Source: Dicyema japonicum
Taxonomy: Eukaryota > Dicyemida > Rhombozoa > Dicyemidae
Assembly (NCBI GenBank): GCA_011109175.1
Contig: RDEW01000011.1
Coordinates: forward strand, 870,276 to 934,275
Reading direction: 5' to 3'
Length of the DNA stretch: 64,000 nucleotides
Of this stretch, positions 45,419-56,755 are shown piece by piece; within the stretch, counting starts at the first letter, position 1; each line of letters opens with the position of its first letter. The notes under the pieces were generated by a model. That model was not told the origin of the DNA and did no database searches. It was given only the letters and a program-made list of their open reading frames with translations. Position numbers and translations under genes: made by a program.

Positions 45419-45964
45419 CACTCGACCCTCGCAAATTGCCATTTTTGGTTCCTAGGATTTTGTGGTCAATTTGTGAAATGGCCAATTTGAAAAAAATAAA
45501 ATCAATAATTTTGATTAACAATGAAAAAAGAATTAAAAAATGCCTTAAATGAAAAAAACGTAATTAAGTTTTACTAAAATAAAATGTAATTCCTAAATGT
45601 TTTTCTATGCTTCAATAATACTTGCTTTGTACTTTCTTGTTAAAGAAATAAGAGAAGCTTATTTAAAACTCTGCAACAATTCCTGGTCGTCTCTTCGGAT
45701 TAGTAGATTTAAAGCATCATTCAGAAAACCACCTAGAAAATTGATTTTTTGAAAAGTACCTTCAGACTCTTATGCCTCCATTCAACCAACTTATCTTCAA
45801 GCTTTGGAAACTGGTTTTTTTCATTAAAAGCACGAGGGGGATAGCGTACACAATAAAAATTGGGAGACATGTTTTAATTAAATTTTTATTTTTCCAAATT
45901 TTATTAAAATTAAATTATAAATTGTGGCCAATTTAAAAATTCGCCAATTTGCGCGGGTCGAGTG
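45419..45964 (-). mobile_element. Tigger C: short, internally deleted pogo/Tigger element
   Basis: Inverted ends cactcgaccctcgcaaattg (45419) and its near complement ending gtcgagtg (45964), flanked by TA (45417-45418, 45965-45966). The interior (about 45750-45830) aligns with the N-terminal side of the transposase in Tigger A and B, but the DDE part is missing. Confidence 0.75.
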
Positions 45965-46037
45965 TAGTTATCCGTCTTTCATCTTTCCGAAGAGATAAAA
46001 TGATGGACAGATAAGATTTTTTATAAAATGCTCTCAG

Positions 46038-46355
46038 ATGAAGAATCAAGATTGCAGCATCATTTACTGCAAAAATCTCCCAATTTTCTTCGGGTTCGGA
46101 AAAGCACACGCGAAAGAATCTTCTGCTCTTCTTAACAAACTATTTAGCTACTTCCAAAAGTCAGATCTGACAAGGTTTATCTTATCGCAAGACTTCCACC
46201 ACATCCAGGTCCCTAAGTTCTATCTTACTCTCTCAATAGAGAGCATTTATCCTCCGTTTGAGGAGAACCCGATTGTCCACAAATCTACATCTCGCCCATT
46301 CATAGCATTCTTTTCCTGCAAACAAAGAAAGTCTCCGCCATACAGACGTACTTGA
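46038..46355 (+). other. Unassigned 105-codon open frame
   Basis: Open frame reading VPKFYLTLSIESIYPPFEEN then RPFIAFFSCKQRK. Protein-like but no family recognised. The overlapping frame from 46028 (MLSDEESRLQHHLLQ) is also protein-like, so exons may alternate; no consistent gene was found. May be retrotransposon DNA. Confidence 0.25.
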
Positions 46356-47125
46356 AAGGTGTCCGAAAGTACTCTTCAAAAATGTCCCTGAGAGTGACAT
46401 CCATCACTTTGCGCTAACATCCTGTGGCTCAAAATATTCCTTATTGTTCACCTCAGCTTGAAAAGTGGATGCATCTTCGCTCGAACACTGCATTTACCGA
46501 CACAATTTAATTGAAGAGGCTAAGAGTTATGTCTTTCTTAGCCCGTAGTTTGGGAAAAACGAGATTCGAACCCGGATCCAATGGCATTAGACACTTCCTT
46601 TGTTTATAACATTTTGTTTCGGATATCACCCCAATTTGTCACGTCGTCCACTGTCACGAGAAGATGGAATACAAAGTTCTTTGTAAACCATAAAACTAGG
46701 TAGTAGATAATTCATATTCAAGCCTTTTTAGCTGAAACTCGGCGATTCTTGATCCAACTCACTCCAACGCAGAAATGATAATTTATTTTCTATTTGACGC
46801 TAAAAATTTTTTTTCATGTACATCGTCTGATTGGTTTGCATAGAGATAGAATCATCATTAAATTAAGTAACAGAAATCCCTGGTATTAGGTGATCCTGGC
46901 CACTCTCATTAACCACCTTTGATCAGTTTTCCTCACAAGACCCCACGCACTTCCTGTACGCTCACGCTACTGAAAGATGTTCAAATAGAATAGGTCTCTA
47001 AGGGGATATGGTCTACATAAGAGTTCCAATAACAGAGAATTGTAAGGGATGCATGCTTATTTTTTATTATGCAATAGCTTACATGGCCCAATGTAATAAG
47101 TTCCTCGCAAAAATGTCTGATGGCT
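46356..47125. other. Unassigned stretch
   Basis: A reverse tRNA-like B box (gattcgaacccgga) at about 46561 without a matching A box. A single relative of the 39.4-kb tandem unit at 46935. Nothing else. Confidence 0.3.
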
Positions 47126-47545
47126 TCTGTTTCGAATCTGCTGAAGGTTCCACGCATCTACAATGCTTAGGCTTCACGAGAGACGCCGTCATCAGTAAAT
47201 ACTTCAATGGTGAACCGGACGTTATTCTATCGAGATGGCAACTATTTGGACATTTTCTTAGACTGGACCCGACTAGGCCGTGTAACAGAATAATGAAAGA
47301 ATATTTCTACTGCGCCGGATTCACGGATTTCGAGGCAGAAAAAGAAATACACTTCCAATTTGCTTAAAAGATGATTACAGAACAATCGGTCGTAAATCGG
47401 TGACAGCAGACGACCTGGATGATGTTCTAATGAGGGCCAGAAACAAGATGGCGAGGATAGCAAGGAGGATGGCTGTAAAGCGTGGCTCAAGCAAAACCTT
47501 TTTAGGACTACGATTAATTGATAAAGTCTGTCTCTGTCAATTCGT
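47125..47545 (+). pseudogene. SINE core fused to RTE-like LINE 3' part
   Basis: The first 95 bp are SINE core (ggttccacgcatctacaatg, then gacgccgtcatcagtaaata and gaaccggac). It is directly followed by LINE coding: LSRWQLFGHFLRLDPTRPCN, then DDLDDVLMRARNKMARIAR. The open frame crosses the junction by chance. Confidence 0.6.
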
Positions 47546-47559
47546 TTCCTCTTACCCAA

Positions 47560-47830
47560 ACTTCGTCACTTCATAGTAAATAATTTGGTTTTCATGGGCT
47601 GAGTTTTCCTTTCCTCAGTTTCATCATTCACAATCTCAAGCAAACAGCACCCTAAAATAGCATGTCTTTCATCAATCTATCCAGTATCTATATCAGTTTG
47701 CTCCATGCCGTCTGGTGAGATCAACCCATATTTATTTTACCATATACTCTCAAGGGTCTCCTTGATCACAATAGTCTGAATATCTGCCCGTAGAATGCCA
47801 CTAACTAGTAGTGTCATCCCTTTAGTGTGT
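47560..47830 (-). pseudogene. REL-type LINE tail module
   Basis: Reverse: GILRADIQTIVIKETLESIW then SPDGME. Matches the tail at 6.3, 41.3 and 50.1 kb. No endonuclease block next to it. Confidence 0.5.
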
Positions 47831-50000
47831 TTTGGTGACGTCTATAGAACTTGCTAACACCATGCATCGTTAGAATAGAATGCTTACTCTAGCGTTGTGA
47901 ATTACTCCCAATTCGCTAGTAAACAGGTCCTACAGCTTCTCCACTTCAACTTTAACATTTATTGTGAAGTGATTCCCACTTCAATGAGGGTTATCTTACA
48001 ATTTTTTATCATAAACAAAAATATGTTGCGTTTTATGCTCTACCCGAGTATCTGTTCAAAGCTTCTTATCAACCCCCATCTCCACCATACGAATAGATAC
48101 AAGTGTTTTCATATTTTTAGATATTTTGATTCCAAACTGACCTCTATAATCGCGAGCCCTATGTTCTGAAAAAGTCATCGCGTCATTGAAAGTTCACCCT
48201 TCCGCTTCCTCGTAAGCATTCCGATTAACCTGATTAAATCAGACCTGCATGGGCCAATACAACGACGTCTCAACGGAGATCGGCTGGAAAACGAGCCGGT
48301 CCACGACGCCATGGTACTTCCTCCTATTCAAATCTTCATTATTTCAAATTGTATCATCTATTTCAGCAATTATCTTAAAAAACATCAATAAAAATCAGAT
48401 GATTAGTCGCGTATGTCACAACAAACGGATCATTTTGATTTATATATTTATTTAATTATATTAATTAAATATTATATTTTAATGTGGTTAACCATCATTA
48501 ATAAAATTTATTATACACGCCATCACTGCTTCTTGTTGTCGTTGTTTGGTTGTGGTTGTGTGTGTATATTAACATTTCTTCATTATTGAAAGTGCAAGAT
48601 CTATCAAAAGTTTATCAAATAAATCTTTGATTCATCAAATCATTTTGTTACTTTAAATTATGAAGAAATTATGTGAACTTGTTGATATATTTTATTCATT
48701 TGGATTCGTTGGATTGTAACTGGATTCAATTGTTGTAATTTACAACGGCCATTTATTTATTTCCGGTGTCTTCGAGTGAAGGAATTTGATGGCTAACAAG
48801 AAAGTCAAGACCAAAGTGGACGCTCCCTGAGATTCGACAGGTACATTTTTTCTGTGCAGAACTCAGATTCGGACCTTTAATAAACATGAGTCTAATTCAT
48901 ATTCTCGTCTTCAAGAAGGCATAGTGGACAAAGTGGAGAGGACGATGTTCAATTTGTACATATACGAACGTAAATTCATGCTGTTATCAATTCTTTCGAA
49001 AATCCTATTGATTTTTCAGAATTTGGAGGTCTGTGATTTTATTTGTTAATCCAAGATCCAATACTATTTTTAAAACCTATGACTAACTAATCTCTGTATT
49101 TTGTGAACGATGATCTTGGTTCCCATTCAAAATGTCAAAAGTAGTCAAATTTTGTCCATGCAGAGAATTATTTATTATCTGTCTAGGACCCATATCACAC
49201 AAGAGTGATTTCTGCTATATGTCCTCCTGTATTAAGGTTCTCTTGACAAATTCACTCCCTGGAAGATGATTATGTTGCTTCAGACTCCAAACATCATTAC
49301 ACGATTGAATAGTTTTTACAGATCCAGGAGAAGTACGATCCGAGCATCTCCAATTTGCTTTGTCCCATCCTGTATTTCAAATGGGACGGATTACCATCAT
49401 GTTCTAAACTTATATTGATTTTTGGTTAACGAGAAACGGCATCCAATAGTTTTTAGCCCTTCGGGTTTTAATGCAATTAGTAATTTCCTGTTTATTTTTC
49501 ATATCATCGAATAATGAATTACAGCTTCAAAAAAAAGATGATTTTAAAAAATCAGTGAAAGGTTTTTTGTGTTCTGCGAGGAAGCGAGTCACACGCTATG
49601 ATACACTTGTTGCAGATTTGGACGAGTTAATCTGCAAGCTATATGTTGGGGAAATATTCTTTGATTTTTTCTTTATGTAAAATGGAATTTAAAGGAAACT
49701 CATTGTTGAAACCGAGATGTAATAGATTAAACTGATTCTGCTAGTATCATGTTTTGTTGGATGATTTTTACGTTTGAGACAATTCCTTTCTTTTATTAGT
49801 TTGATTGTGCTATCCGGAATCACCTTATTAAAGTGATAGATTGCTCTATCAATTGAGTTGAAATTATTCGGATGGAAATTCAATAGGAACGAATCCATTT
49901 ATCTTCTGAATTCTGTCCAGTGTATATCAAGATCTTTTTTATGTAATAAAATTAAAAGTGATAAATTATATTTTAACGAAACAACGAGTCACAAGTAATT
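47831..50000. other. Long stretch without a supported gene
   Basis: AT-rich. Includes the repeat shared with 20.2 kb (about 48785-48840) and a 69-codon frame at 49471-49680 (KKDDFKKSVKGFLCSARKRV) that I cannot assign. A GT-rich tract lies at 48540-48575. Confidence 0.35.
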
Positions 50001-50002
50001 AA

Positions 50003-50245
50003 TTAATTAGCTAATCTCCTCTTCTTGGGGCCAACGTCAATTGTCAGTATAGGTGTGTTTTCGTTGTCGCACAACCCACATTCCGAGACTCCCCTAGGTC
50101 GACATTCCTTATCAGCTTCCTCCTCATCAGGTATCGATACTCCATGTCTATCTTCAGCTTGCATGCTCTCCAACGTCTTTCTCAATACTAACGTTTGGAT
50201 GTACGCTTTCACCCTTTCCTCCAGTTTGAGGGCATCCAGATTAAT
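50003..50245 (-). pseudogene. REL-type LINE tail module
   Basis: Reverse open frame VKAYIQTLVLRKTLESMQAE, then DRHGVSIPDEEEADKECRPR and SECGLCDNE to a stop at 50003. The best-preserved copy of the tail module; its basic end GPKKRR could be a nuclear signal (inference). Confidence 0.6.
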
Positions 50246-50619
50246 GCCTCATTAAAATTAGTTTTAATAGATATAATTAATTTTTTTAATATTTATGCCT
50301 CAATAAAAAAATTTAAAGTCACTAGGATTTGGAGAACTTTGGTAAAATATTCCACTTACCCATAAGACTCATTAAAATCAATTTTTGTAATACAGTGAAC
50401 TCTCTTTAATTGGCCAACATGTGGCTTAAAGTTGTTCAAAAAGCCAATTTTCCTAAGAAATTGGCCACACATTATTAAAAAAATTTTTTTACTAATTTTA
50501 TTATAAATCAAAATTTCAAACTAAAATTTTTACCTAAACCTGGATGGTCGAAAGACTCACTAGCTTCGTACAGACCAATTTCCCTCCTGTGTGCCACCTC
50601 CAAAATCCTGGATATACTT

Positions 50620-51766
50620 TGTCGCGAGCGCTACTTGCAACTATGCGCTACTTGCAATATCGATTTTTTTTGCTCGAAATTAAACGAGTAGTATTAAGAC
50701 ACTCACAAATCGAACCATTTTGAAGAAACCAGTTTTACTCAAAAAAACATGAAACTAAAATTATATATAGATTTATGTTATGCTTTAAAACATATAAAAT
50801 TGAATTTATTTTTTAAATTCTTAAATTATCTTACTATTAATAATACTGATAAGCATTCTAAATAATTAAAAAATTAATTTCAACAATAAAAATCTTCATT
50901 TTTCAATATTTTAAACTATTAAAAATTCCAGGTTATACGATTGTACTCAGTTAAGACAAAAAATTCAAAAAAAATATTTTATTTATAAGAAAAGGTAAGT
51001 CACTTCTTTTTAAGCTTTTTAACGCGACTCATGTGGAAGATCTCGCTATGTCCCTCATTTGATTGAAGTGTCATTCGCTTGTTAGACAATATATCTAAGA
51101 CTTTCACTTTTTCACTGTAGGGAAATTCAAATTTCCCTAACTTTAGAGAGGGATTTGTCCCATGGTCTTTTTTTACGCAAACCTATATTGTCAATGTAAT
51201 TAACTAACCTCATCTCCTTTCTCGAATGAGTATTTTGAGCAATGAACACCCACGAAACGGATTGTCACATAATTTATATATAAGGCCATATAACCTGTTG
51301 AACTATGATAACTAAGATTATAAAATTGGACAGCTTTTTTAATCTGTTTTTTCCAACATTTATTTGGATCATCAAACAACATCTTCGACAAAGTTCGAGT
51401 GATTATCTGATGCAAGTAGCGCTCGCGACATATTAGACATTTTGATAACAGCCATTCAACTCTATTTGATGAATCCACTAATATATTAATGAAGAAAATG
51501 TAAGACAATACAAAAATGATATGGACTGAGCATTAGCACAAACGAAGCACCACAACAACGTAGGACAAGCGTGACATAACAATTCAAATTAGAGTTAATA
51601 GTTTATATTAATTTTATACATTAAAATTAATATTTTATATTACTAAAAATTAGAATTTTAATCCAAAAGAACAATTTTCATAGATTCAAAAAAAATTCAA
51701 AAAATTCAAAAAATTCAAAAAATCGATAATGCAGGTAGCGCATAGTTGCAAGTAGCGCTCGCGACA
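50620..51766 (-). mobile_element. Integrase element with 50-bp inverted ends (Ginger-like)
   Basis: The ends are inverted repeats of about 50 bp: tgtcgcgagcgctacttgca then actatgcgctacttgcaata at 50620, and the complement ending gcgaca at 51766. A perfect 5-bp duplication tactt flanks them (50615-50619, 51767-51771). The reverse strand encodes ITRTLSKMLFDDPNKCW and AVQFYNLSYHSSTGYMAL. These are the ITRxLxK and YNxxxHxSTG blocks of an rve-type integrase C-terminus. Inverted ends with an integrase suggest Ginger-type DNA transposons. The catalytic part is replaced by AT-rich DNA; a third copy of the terminal motif lies inside at 51413-51431. Ginger assignment is inference. Confidence 0.6.
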
Positions 51767-51779
51767 TACTTGTTCTCAA

Positions 51780-52700
51780 TCAGATTAAACCTTACCTCCC
51801 AGACGTATTCTTCCAACATGGATTTAAAAAGGCTTGTTCCACAACTACCCACCTTACCTGCTTGACAAAATTCATCAAAGAAGGCCTTCAACGCAAACCT
51901 CGCCATCAAAAGACTATTATGTGCGGCATTGACATACAGAAGGCTTTTGACTCAATACCAAGGAACTGCTCACTAGGAAGATCTAAGGTTCTATCATTCC
52001 GAACAACTGAAAATTTGGCTCGCTAAATTCCTCAACAGACGAAGCGAAAAAGTAATCTCCCATTCCAAATCTTCAATCACTAAATTTCTACCGAACGGGG
52101 TCCCGCAAAGATCCCCTCTCTCCCAATCTATTCAACCTATTCTTGAGCGACATGCCTTCCTACAACTGGGACGATACCCTATTCCTTGCTTACACAGACG
52201 ACTTAATCCCGGGAACAAAAGACCAGTGCATCCACATAGTGGGTACCCGCTTACAAGATTCACTGGATAGCCTGAACTATTGGCTTACAAGGAACCAACT
52301 ACACACAAGTCTTGAAGTGCTCTATGATCTTTACTTCCAATAGAAGATTGACTAACTTGGCGTCTTCATTGACCCTAAATGGAATAAAAATCTCCTTCAC
52401 AAATTCAACCAAAATACTGGGGGTCACATATGACCCCCTAATGACCATCAGCAAACATGTGAGCAACATAATCTCCCTTTCCCAGAAAAAATTAAACTTT
52501 GTAAAAACGCTACTTGGATACTACAAGAGATGGTTCCACCCAACAGTAGATCCTCTACCACCATTACATACTTCCGTCAATCAGTTATTGCTGCGCGGCA
52601 AGGGGTACTAACATATCCCACCTTAACCTAAAGAAAATAAATTCCTTCCAAGAGACATTAACGAAAACCCTACAAAGATCCTCCTTGTCATTAAAACCAA
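51780..52700 (+). pseudogene. CR1/Jockey-like LINE RT
   Basis: The + frames: FFQHGFKKACSTTTHLTCLT (51810), IDIQKAFDSIPR (51930), FLPNGVPQ-like ctaccgaacggggtcccgca (52087), LFLAYTDDLIPG (52170, YADD with Thr), and TKILGVTYDPLMTISKHVSN. The block order is complete, with at least three frame changes. Similar to the 33.8-kb copy. Confidence 0.7.
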
Positions 52701-53189
52701 CCCCGTTCGAGGAACTCGTGAGGAGAACGGGAGCGCAGCCAAACCCCCTAAACTTCCGAAAAGTGATTCGTCCACACAGGAAGTGTGTCGGTACTCGGGA
52801 GGAACACCGAGGAAAGATGAGGCGGCTGCTCAAGGGGGCGGCATCATCTGACGGCCCCTACCTTCCTTTGTTTTGTCGGTGATTCTTGGTTTTTAAATTA
52901 AAATTAAAAAAAAAGTACCCAGATGTTTCAAATTCCCAAATTGGCCAAAAATAGTTCAGGAACAATTTTATTCCAATTTAAGGGACTTTACTGTATTTAG
53001 AAAGATGACTTTTTTACTTAAAAATATCGTTTTGGGAAAATATCGTCATGTTTTTATGAACTTGTCTAAAACTTGAAAAAATTAATTGGAGCCCATTTTG
53101 AATGGATACGGTGATCTTCTATTGATTTTTCAAAAAAATGTGTAATGAATAATTTTTTACTTATTTGTAATTTGTCATTATTCGCAATA

Positions 53190-53357
53190 AAAATAATCAG
53201 AGAAATCCTTCCCAAAATCCTCGAGAACTTGCAGCCATCCCAAGTAGCAGTAGGCACTCCTGGAGATTTCAAAGAGCCAGTACACGTTGTGTGTCATTTG
53301 GTCTTTTCCAATGAGACGGAAAACGGCCCACGGAATCACAATCTTTCCGTTTGAAAA
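53190..53357 (-). pseudogene. Short LINE C-terminal remnant
   Basis: Reverse: [19 protein letters not shown], comparable to the KRPDGxTIFPF region at 33.6 kb. Very worn; tentative. Confidence 0.35.
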
Positions 53358-53912
53358 AGGGACTCCACATCTGTCGACTCCCTACCTCCTACTAGCATCA
53401 TTGATAGTGTGATAAAGATATTATCAGCTACAAATAACGGGAGAAAGCTAAAGGAAGAAATACCAAAGGCTCCTGATAAGTTCCAAAAGTCTGTCATTTC
53501 TCAAGACGCTGAGACGTCTGGTACCTCGGTTCTTTCATTTAAAGGAAACCTGTAGCTAAGAGGAAGACCAGGTAACACAGCGATGAGTGTTGTTGCTCGT
53601 CTAAATTAGCTGTGAGTTCTAGTCAAAGAGCCTACTTACTTGATCGAAGGTTTCCCCTCGGCTCTTTGCCTTCTATAGTTCCTTAGAGGCGTCATCAAAT
53701 CCAGCTAACTCAGGTGATGCTCGGCCAACATCTAAAAAGGATCTCTCCCCCGTACTCAAATGGAGAGGTCCCACAATGGCGAATATGGATGGGCGTGATG
53801 TTTAAAAGGATGCGCCTCACTCAGACCGTGGAAAGTGAATACACAGTTCGACTTCGATTCGGAGAAAACCTCACCCCGTTTTTTGAACACCCGCAGATTT
53901 TTTAACACTTAG
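53358..53912 (+). CDS. Unrecognised gene, 3' five exons
   Basis: Family not recognised. Exons: up to 53551, 53581-53649, 53679-53713, 53740-53794, 53825-53912. The introns are 29, 29, 26 and 30 nt, all GT-AG, and all phases agree. Content: IIDSVIKILSATNNGRKLKE, VISQDAETSGTSVLSFKGN, SSKLAVSSSQRAYLLDRSSL, PANSGSLPRTQMERS and FDFDSEKTSPRFLNTRRFF before the TAG stop. The Ser-rich, low-complexity make-up suggests a disordered protein. No start codon lies in the first exon, so at least one upstream exon is missing. Four frame-consistent micro-introns make chance unlikely, but these introns are a little longer than those of the conserved genes. Confidence 0.45.
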
Positions 53913-54381
53913 TAGGATTGCATGGAAAAGGAAAAAACTAAAACCTCGATGTGAAACAAAATTAATTAATTATAATTTATTTAATTGTTTATTTTATTTT
54001 TTATTTAAAAAAAATTTCTCGTTACTTAATGTCCTTGTGGCGCTCTCAAAATGAGTCTAAAATACCAAAAAAATTTTGAAATATCTTATCGAAAAAATCT
54101 ATTCTCACATATTCTTAGCACAAAAATTCGGAACGAGCATTGGAACTATAACTTGAATTAAAAAAAGATATAATGCCTCTTGTGATTGGTGGAGCATCTT
54201 TTGAATGACTGAAACTCGTGAGAAGGATGAAGCTACTTTTAAATTGTTGGATTCAAAGGTTCTTTAAGTATTTCTGCATTGAGACTGCAAAGTGTCCCAG
54301 TTAGTGGCCCACTCAGCAAAGAAAAAAATTCTGTTCTTTTGTGCTACAACTATGTTGGAGAAAAATTGAATCCATGATTGG
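53913..54381. other. Spacer
   Basis: AT-rich, no supported feature. Confidence 0.35.
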
Positions 54382-55000
54382 TTGGGAAATTTAGAAATCC
54401 CAGGTTCTAAATTGTTTAATCCAGAAGATCACAACATTATGCACTCATCGTCCCTGAATGCTTGGATGACAAGGATATTTTTAATTCATCGTTATGTCGA
54501 ATTAATGAAAGCTATGGTGGAAAATTATGGTGAATCAAGAGAAAATGAAATAATAAAAGGAACTATCAAACAAATTAATGATTTGCAAGATTCCATTTTG
54601 ATATCGCTTCGGATCCCTGAGTTTTACTCGTTTAGAAGAAAAACTACAGCTAAAGTTGAAAAGAAATTTGGATTTGGGAGTAGAATTGAACATTTTTGCC
54701 AATACACCACAATAACTTTTCATGAAGAAGTGAGGGGAGATTCCTTGATCGTTGGTGGAAACACGCACTGGTGTCTGCCGGACACCTTTTCATACTGGAA
54801 CCAAGTGGCCTTTCAAGGGAGACAAAAAGCGACCAGACAGAGCAACCGTTAGTCTGGATGTAACATGTATTGACTCTGTACCCCACCAAAATCATCGGGA
54901 GTGTGGCAAAAGTAAAAAGCAGAGAGAACTAAAGATAATAAGTACAAGTGACTCCCTGACGATATACCTCCGCGCGATTGCTGCTGAGATAAACGGAGCG
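54382..55000 (+). other. 156-codon open frame of unknown origin, then a LINE piece
   Basis: The frame 54382-54852 has coding-like content to about residue 110 (EDHNIMHSSSLNAWMTRIFL, HRYVELMKAMVENYGESREN, IKQINDLQDSILISLRIPEF). It is not recognised and has no clear intron. From about 54800 the overlapping frame GDKKRPDRATV, then LDVTCIDSV is the LINE C-terminal block seen at 13.4 and 33.6 kb. The open frame thus runs into retrotransposon DNA. Confidence 0.4.
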
Positions 55001-55109
55001 ATAAGCTGTAAGTCCCTAGTCTCCCTCAGAAACTCGGATGTATTCCCTCTCAGACACCATGATGACCGCGAAACGCAATGGCTCCCCAGTTGGTCTCCAT
55101 CATTATTAT

Positions 55110-55345
55110 TAATTAACCCCGGATACACTGAGAAAGTTAAAGTAAACAACTAATCAAGTGTATCCAGTTTCCACTTATACGGAAACAGAGTCCATCAGCA
55201 TAAAGGTAAGACGTCCATTACATGCAGTTGTGGAAACCCCTCCAGTGGAGGGGGAGAGCAAATGATCCTTTTTCGTGCCGGGCCTGGCACTGGGCGTCAC
55301 CTAGACAGGTGGATCACATGACGCCACTCTAATAAAAAGAGAGAT
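55110..55345 (-). repeat. Repeat-2 element, copy 3 (5'-truncated)
   Basis: Reverse copy with the TAA-type tail at the low end (ttaattaaccccggatacac). It lacks the first 80 bases of the family. Small internal deletions relative to 17259-17578. Confidence 0.75.
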
Positions 55346-56095
55346 GGTCTCCATAGCGATCCAGAGTGGAAGCGTCGCAGGAATAAAGTCAGAAAAAATC
55401 AAATTTTATTTTTTAGGTCAATAAAGTCAAAAAAATATTGATTTTTATCATTAATTTTTAGAGTTTTTGAATAAATACTGATGTGTCATAAACTGTTTTT
55501 ATTGAATCTTTTGTGTAATTAACATTTCAAACTAACAGTTCTATCATTTTATTACTATTTCACAAAAGCTACTATCAAAAATATCTGATTTTTATCATTC
55601 CATCTACCACTCTAGTATCACTAATGCTTCCGCGAATGTGATTTTCCTTGCATAAGTTGAACAGTAAAGTTTACAAAACTTGTTTGAGGGTATTGAATAT
55701 CGTTTTACGTCCTTCTATGCAAAATTGTATGAAATTTATGGCAAAAATAACTTGACCGAAGCTATTTTTGAGTTTTTACATGCATTTATTATAGAGTTGG
55801 AAAAAGTGGTTTGATCCACGAAATCGATATAAACATGTATACTCATATAAATTTCTTCCGTAGAAACAGAAAATTTTATTGAAATTGGCTATCCCCCAAA
55901 ATAATTGAAAAGTATCTTTCCACATCTATTCAGAAAAGATTTTTATTATTGATAAAATAAAAATCTTATTATCTAAAGACTGAAATTTTTAACCTGAAAA
56001 CGTTTTTAATTACATTATTCTATATTTTAATAAAGTTTTTGATTAGTTTTTTATTTTTTAAATGGGGAACAATTTATTAACATTTAACACAAAAA
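55346..56095. other. AT-rich spacer
   Basis: No supported gene or repeat boundary. Confidence 0.4.
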
Positions 56096-56097
56096 TC

Positions 56098-56240
56098 CAT
56101 CAAACGTGGTCCTCGCCGACATTATCGACGTTGTGTTTCCTCTCACGATTGCAACAGAGATCAACTGGAGATGCCATCGGGTCTCAAGTTCGTCGTGGAT
56201 TTTTGGTGTTGCTAGCCGTCTATGTTTCTTAGGAAACGAA
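56098..56240 (-). repeat. LINE 3' tail, shared with 33.3 kb
   Basis: ccgacattatcgacgttgtg, then cacgattgcaacagagatca and gtcgtggat: about 140 bp matching 33310-33425. A solo 3' end of the LINE family with the GDGKRPDG block. Confidence 0.6.
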
Positions 56241-56755
56241 GTTATTTTACACTTAGTCCTCCATATTTTTCATATTTAAAAATTTTTTTTTAGATAAAGT
56301 CAAAAATGGTCAAATATTGAATTTTTAAAGTCAATTTTTTAAATCAAAATTTCGGATTTAGTCAAAAAATCGCTTTAATTATAATCGAGACAAAGATAAA
56401 TGAGATATCGAGGCCCGGAAGAAGAAAGCCTTTCAAGCGACACTGTGTCTCCGAAAGCTCGGTTTGATCGTTTTCTCTGTCTTCCAAGGAGTCATTCTGC
56501 CATCACTATTATATTGATGCGGGGGTGTTTTTCTCTCTAGGAAAAATTATTTTGTTGGAAATGACCAGGCGACCCACCATAAAGTTTGCTCTCACTATGG
56601 GGTCAGACGCAAAGTTTAATGACTCGATGATGAGAGCCCCAGAGAGGAGTCCAGACGCATCGAGACAGGACCCATGATAATTCAACCATCCCCCACGTTT
56701 AACCTCTCCTAATCTGTATTAATAAAAATTCATTTATTCAAAGGGAGATAATAAA
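56241..56755. other. Spacer downstream of the GalNAc-transferase gene
   Basis: No gene. Reverse AATAAA about 20 bp after the GalNAc-T stop (near 56736) is the probable poly(A) signal. Short RT-like scraps are possible at 56490-56660. Confidence 0.4.

Larger units (their letters stand above)
50393..52993 (-). mobile_element. Tigger E: pogo/Tigger shell filled with other elements
   Basis: The left end cagtgaactctctttaattg (after TA 50391-50392) and the right end, reverse cagtaaagtcccttaaattg (TA 52994-52995), match the family ends. Almost none of the transposase remains. The space is occupied by an integrase element (50620-51766) and a LINE (51780-52700). Confidence 0.6.

Noticed and set aside
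48540-48575. GT-rich tract as a possible telomere or microsatellite
   Set aside because: Irregular and short; no repeat unit.
50620-51766. Solo LTR or LTR retrotransposon
   Set aside because: The terminal repeats are inverted, not direct.
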